DNA of 64,000 nt from Astropecten irregularis (Eukaryota; Echinodermata; Asteroidea; Paxillosida; Astropectinidae). A program made the translations under genes and the position numbers. The notes beneath the pieces are model-generated. The model saw only the letters and a program-made list of their open reading frames with translations, ran no database searches and had not been told where the DNA came from. The stretch is taken from contig OZ020255.1 of the NCBI GenBank assembly GCA_963971285.1, forward strand, positions 1,674,001 through 1,738,000. The letters run 5' to 3'. How positions within the stretch are numbered: the stretch's first letter is position 1; every line of letters starts with the position of its first letter. Positions 60,370-64,000 of the stretch are shown here, in pieces.

Positions 60370-60402
60370 ACAAGGCAGTTTGCCAGAAAACTGCAAAAAG
60401 GA
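60370..60402 (+). pseudogene. Mutator-like transposase, fragment right of the insertion
   Basis: With the 5-bp duplication counted once, the frame from the left side continues EEHKAVCQKTA, matching the 'H---C--N--GSS--ME' region that follows CxxC in this family. Similarity then fades. Confidence 0.5.
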
Positions 60403-61149
60403 GGCGAATGGCAGGGTGTTCGCAACAAGCAGTTAAAGAAAATTGTACTTTTCACTGAAACATGGGAGACATTTTTTCAATCTAGGGTTTTAAGGACTTG
60501 GGATTTGCTGGAAGTCAATAATATCATTTTGGAGCAGTGTAGAAGTTATAAAAGTTTATGAGAAAGAGTTAATACATACATACATGTACATGAGAAAAAT
60601 GGCTACCGCTGCATTCGATTCGAAGTGTATCATTGTGGGTAAAAAAAAAAACACTGAAAATCTCACTTTTCAGAGACTATGCTACCCCAGTGTAAACAGC
60701 TAAGATTGAAGTTCATCATGACTTGAATCCAATAAGTTATCTCTTGAAGGAAATAACCCTGTTTCCGTAATGGCCGTCGGTGGAATTCTTTCCGTATGAT
60801 TTTTCCTGTGAACAAAACATGGAATGTTATGGGATTCTCTGGGGTAAAGTTAAAAAAAAAAGGGAGTTCAACGCTCATGTTACTGGGTCTACATTGAGTA
60901 TGGGGTAGCATAAAGTGAGTTTTACAGATTTTTTGACCTACAATAATACTACATATTAAACATGTATGCAGCGGCAGCCATCTGACAAAACTCTGCTGGT
61001 TCCATTATCCATAGTCGGACTAGAGTTGTGCACAAGTGATAAATGATCGTCAGTGGAATTCTAGCCCTCAATTTACATTTTTACATACATTTATTTTATT
61101 TTTCGGGATGAACATTACATGGAAAACAATAACAAAATGTTTACAAAAG
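60403..61149. other. no clear gene; small inverted-repeat element inside
   Basis: A 62-codon open stretch after 60372 (QGVRNKQLKKIVLFTETWET) is unassigned. TATGCTACCCCA (60678-60689) and TGGGGTAGCATA (60901-60912) are perfect 12-bp inverted repeats about 235 bp apart, a possible MITE. Confidence 0.4.
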
Positions 61150-61669
61150 GGCAGTGGATATTTTGCGGGCGACGGCAAAAGTTCCGAAATGCTATTTTGC
61201 CGGTAAGTATTTTCTGATTGGCTGGTAATGATGTCATCTCCTACCGGCGCGCGTACCTCAGCTCAGATAATCATGGCGTTCATCCACGACGAGCGTGTTA
61301 CGTGTCGGCGACAAATTTTCTAGTTTCGAAGATGTTGAACGTGCTATTTCCAACTTCGAGAGGCAGCAAAAATTAAGCTACTGGAAATGAGACACCCGCA
61401 CGCTGGCTGCAGCTGCCAAACAAAGTAACGTCAAGGACAACGAAGCGCTTGTTTATTTTGAGTTGAAATATGCTTGCGTGAAAGGCGGCAAAAAGTACCG
61501 CTCCAGGCGAATGGGCGAGAGACCAAATCAGCGGTTTTGGAATGTGTTGCCGGTGCCGGCAAAATACAGCTCCCGCACGCGTTGCCGGCAACAAATACGT
61601 CACGGGTAGTGACCAATCAGAAAAGGGCCTACCGGCAAAATAGCGTTTCCGGCAAAAAATATCCACTGC
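61150..61669. mobile_element. 520-bp MULE deletion derivative with long terminal inverted repeats
   Basis: The ends GGGCAGTGGATATTTTGCGG and (complement) GCAGTGGATATTTTTTGCCG are inverted over about 45 bp, including CTATTTTGCCGGTA. The flanks TTTACAAAA (61141-61149) and GTTACAAAA (61670-61678) match at eight of nine positions, fitting the 9-bp MULE duplication. It still carries the N-terminal exon of the transposase (next entry). Confidence 0.8.
61322..61546 (+). pseudogene. N-terminal domain of a ZSWIM-like MULE transposase
   Basis: Reads SFEDVERAISNFERQQKLSY then WK, a stop, then [34 protein letters not shown] and [10 protein letters not shown]. 'F-S-EELE-AI--FE------LW--D-RT-EAA----------L-Y-EI-Y-CIHGGK-YKSR--G-RPNQ' is the N-terminal domain of ZSWIM1/3-like MULE transposases, whose catalytic core appears separately at 8.5-16 kb. 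A single stop interrupts it. Confidence 0.72.
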
Positions 61670-61945
61670 GTTACAAAACTCAAAAGCAAGGGAACAGATA
61701 GTTGCGATGATCGTAACCCTAGGTCTGACATGGGGACAGAGACCTTAGGGTTACGAAGAAGTTCATTCAAACATTGGAGAAAAACTTTTTGGCCAACTCC
61801 TGAAGTACGTTTCCACTTAGTTTTCCACTTTCCAAAATCCAAACACAAAATCTGACTACATGGATCTGATCGGTACTTATCAATGAGTCATATAAAACCA
61901 CTTAGAATATCGAAAGATTATTTTATGCAGAAAAAATGACCCAAA

Positions 61946-62040
61946 ACTTACCGAAGGTGTCGAGATTCCCTCCGTTCGCCGTCAATCGGCCATTTTGAAT
62001 AGTGCGCAGTGTTGCCATCTCGACCAAATTACGTCACGTG
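61946..62040 (-). promoter_or_regulatory. outward promoter-like block, left arm
   Basis: Read on the minus strand: CACGTGACGTAATT (E-box plus CRE-like), then AAAATGGCCGATTGACGG (YY1-like core), then a GTAAGT donor at 61946-61951. Mirrors the right-arm block. The function is inferred from motif content only. Confidence 0.35.
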
Positions 62041-62512
62041 AAATGCCGTTTTGGCTGTTCCATCTTTCAAACTCAACCTCGCAGCCCTATGGAGGGTGTT
62101 CCCAGAATAACACGTGCGCTGTGCATTGTGATGTACCGTGTACATGCATATCGCATACAGTATGGAGGAGGTTTTTTTAAAGTTCGCATTGTTTGTCCAT
62201 GTCAAGCTGCTGTACCTGAAGGAAATTGCTAAGATCTTCAAATGATTTCCTTCATGAATGGTCCCACAAACAGACAAAATGTTAGCAAGTCACAAACTCG
62301 GCGCCGACCCAATCGATCCATGATCAAACAGAAATAAAAAGGTCATCCACCTCATCACAGATCGCGCAGTGGTCGGAATTAACAGTGGACTGAAAAATAT
62401 ATCCGGTCATCAATTACACCAAAAATGTTCATACCCGGTAGGACAGTGAGGATATATTCCTAAAAAATATCACCGGAATATTCCATCGGAAAACCACCAT
62501 TTCTAACTACAA

Positions 62513-62700
62513 ATCTGCACCGAGCCGGCCGGCTGTAGGCCACCGTCCGTATACGGTAACGAACCCGGCCGCGATCCAAAAGTACCGACCGAGCGCAACA
62601 TACATTTCAAGCCAACGGCGAAACTCTGTACCGAGCCGGCCGGCCGTGAGCCGCCGTCCGTAACGGTGGAACGAACCCGGCCGCGATCCAAAAACTGGGG
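62513..62700. repeat. GC-rich direct duplication, about 114-bp period
   Basis: CACCGAGCCGGCCGGC...CCGTCCGTA...GAACCCGGCCGCGATCCAAAA occurs at about 62518-62580 and 62632-62693. CpG density is far above the window average, as in a CpG-island promoter, and it sits at the centre of the foldback element. Confidence 0.8.
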
Positions 62701-63076
62701 TAGGCCTTCCGACCGCGCGCAAGCCCACGGCACGTGTAATGTACTGATTGAGATTTTCGCTGGTGCACGTACACAAAGTACGTTAACTACGTTTGCTTTG
62801 AAACTGTGGATATTACGCACGCGGATACCAGGCTGTATTTCTCTGCGGTGTGGGCAATGTTTTTACGTCTTTGATTTTATAATGCGATCGTCGGTCGGTT
62901 ACGGAAGGATTTCACGTTATTTTTTTTTAGATTAAGTATAATTATGAAAAGAGTGTTTCTACTTGGCCAATAATTGAACAAAATAACTGAGTGAAATTTA
63001 AGTTAGATTTATAAGCTGATCAGCCTGCGATTTACGGTACTTTGGAAGGACGGTCGATCAGAATATTTTTATTTAG

Positions 63077-63349
63077 ATGTCGGAAATAAAATCACGCCAT
63101 ATACATTTTTCTTCACCTGTCATATCAGAAGAGCGGCGGAAAATAAACTTAATTCGTCAGTTTCGGCACACGTATTGGGTGAAGTTTGACAAGGGTCTGG
63201 TCAATTCAATAACCTGTGATTTAAAGCATGTGCGGCGCGCGGCGGCCGTTGGACACGCTCACACCATGGAGCTAGCTCCATGCTCACACACTGTATGCGA
63301 TATGCCGTGTATAGCACTGTACAGCGCACGTGATACGAGCCCTCCATAG
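63077..63349 (+). CDS. unassigned open frame inside the foldback element
   Basis: A 90-codon frame starting MSEIKSRHIHFSSPVISEER and containing LIRQFRHTYWVKFDKGL and CDLKHVRRAAAVGHAH; the last third lies in the right arm. Its first 55 residues look like natural coding sequence. No family recognised. Confidence 0.3.
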   Translation: MSEIKSRHIHFSSPVISEERRKINLIRQFRHTYWVKFDKGLVNSITCDLKHVRRAAAVGHAHTMELAPCSHTVCDMPCIALYSARDTSPP

Positions 63350-63399
63350 GGCTGCGAGTTTGAGTTTGAAAGGTGAAACAGCCAAAACGGCATTTCGCG

Positions 63400-63489
63400 T
63401 GACGTAATTTGGTCGAGATGGCACACTGCGCACTATTCAAAATGGCCGATTGACGGCGAACGGAGGGAATCTCGACACCTTCGGTAAGT
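63400..63489 (+). promoter_or_regulatory. outward promoter-like block, right arm
   Basis: GCGTGACGTAATTTGG (CRE-like), AAAATGGCCGATTGACGG (YY1-like), then GGTAAGTTTT with the GTAAGT donor at 63484-63489, all oriented toward the right end of the element. A short frame beyond it (MCLDFGKWKT...) runs out through the terminus into flanking DNA, and the left arm has the mirror-image frame. Confidence 0.35.
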
Positions 63490-63745
63490 TTTGGGTCATT
63501 TTTTCTGAATATAATGATCTTTCGATATTCAAAGTGGTTTTATATGACTCATTGATAAGTACCAATCAGATCCATGTAGTCAGATTTTGTGTTTGGATTT
63601 TGGAAAGTGGAAAACTAAGTGGAAACGTACTTCAGGAGTTGGCCAAAATGTTTTTCTCCAATGTTTGAATGAACTTCTTCGTAACCCTAAGGTCCCTGTC
63701 CCCATGTCAGACCTAGGGTTACGATCATCGCAACTAGGGAACAGA

Positions 63746-64000
63746 AGAATACACAACTTAACAAGACATACAAAGAACAAATGAGTCAATTGATACTGAA
63801 AAGGGATAAGTACCTTTCTGGGAGGTGACATGCAGTAGAGAAATAACCAGCGCGTAACAAGGAAGAAAAGACCAACCTGTCTGCAGCACCATGCATCACC
63901 GTTGGTTGGATAGCCGTTGTACGGACGCGGACGATGTACAATGTAGGCCTATATAGGCCGGCCTACTACATGTAGGCCTACACGTATACGCCATGTCCAC
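63746..64000. other. no gene seen
   Basis: Flank of the foldback element. It ends in a run of AGGCCTATATAGG and CTACATGTAGGCC palindromes at the window edge. Confidence 0.5.

Larger units (their letters stand above)
61699..63736. mobile_element. 2038-bp foldback element with about 460-bp inverted arms
   Basis: TAGTTGCGATGATCGTAACC begins the left arm (61699 to about 62165) and its inverse ends the right arm (about 63281-63736), roughly 95 percent complementary by eye. GGGAACAGA flanks both ends perfectly (61690-61698, 63737-63745), a 9-bp target duplication. Each arm holds AAAATGGCCGATTGACGG, a TGACGTAA CRE-like site and a GTAAGT donor facing outward. The centre has a GC-rich duplicated segment. 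The 9-bp duplication is compatible with MULE-type transposition. A 92-bp relative is at 34977. Confidence 0.9.

Overview
This window looks like nuclear DNA of an animal, most likely a marine invertebrate. The evidence is indirect: coding segments are short and bordered by consensus GT/AG splice sites, there is a canonical eukaryotic tRNA-Asn gene with internal A and B boxes, the DNA is AT-rich with scattered TACATGTA and TAGGCCTA words, and nearly every recognisable protein segment belongs to a eukaryotic transposon family (pogo-like, MULE, hAT, piggyBac, CACTA-like, Merlin-like, Mutator-like, CR1/L2-like LINE, Ty3-like). I cannot name the species; echinoderm, hemichordate, amphioxus and mollusc genomes are all compatible. 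I found no bacterial-style operon, ribosome-binding site or CRISPR array, and no complete single-copy host gene.

Layout. 0-7.5 kb: a 40-bp satellite, a MITE, pieces of a pogo-like transposase, a LINE remnant, and a 131-bp tandem array derived from a Tudor-like coding segment. 7.9-16.2 kb: three partial copies of a pogo-HTH/MULE cassette, interrupted by two small inverted-repeat elements, by a convergent pair made of an I-PpoI-like HNH endonuclease and a 600-codon DDE-type transposase, and by a 1.08-kb hAT-like insertion with a perfect 8-bp target duplication. 16.2-30.4 kb: a mosaic of broken fragments (Ty3 protease, CACTA-like transposase, coiled-coil module, HECT ligase, RecQ helicase, hAT, Merlin-like, MULE, PHD finger), several present two to five times in scrambled order; it contains a 2.1-kb inverted-repeat element carrying eight copies of a GTAAC-n4-GTTAC motif. 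30.4-33 kb: minus-strand coding segments, one with a seven-residue repeat and one a 377-codon coiled-coil open frame. 33-43 kb: tRNA-Asn plus several MITEs, palindromes and a 961-bp hAT element retaining only its C-terminal domain.

44-58 kb: a duplicated DDE-like fragment flanking a SAM-domain exon, exons of further multicopy transposon families, two catalytically damaged piggyBac genes, a zinc-finger open frame, a 5'-truncated LINE inserted in a hAT exon, and a Gag-like remnant. 58-64 kb: a Mutator-like transposase split by a hAT-like element, a 520-bp MULE deletion derivative that still carries the N-terminal transposase exon, and a 2.04-kb foldback element with about 460-bp arms and a perfect 9-bp target duplication.

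Overall this is a transposon graveyard with a few young insertions. Most coding features are pseudogenes and do not form a pathway. The two best candidates for undescribed biology are the endonuclease/transposase pair at 10.1-12.7 kb and the foldback element at 61.7-63.7 kb, whose arms carry outward-facing promoter-like and splice-donor signals. All family assignments rest on motif recognition by eye, with no database search.
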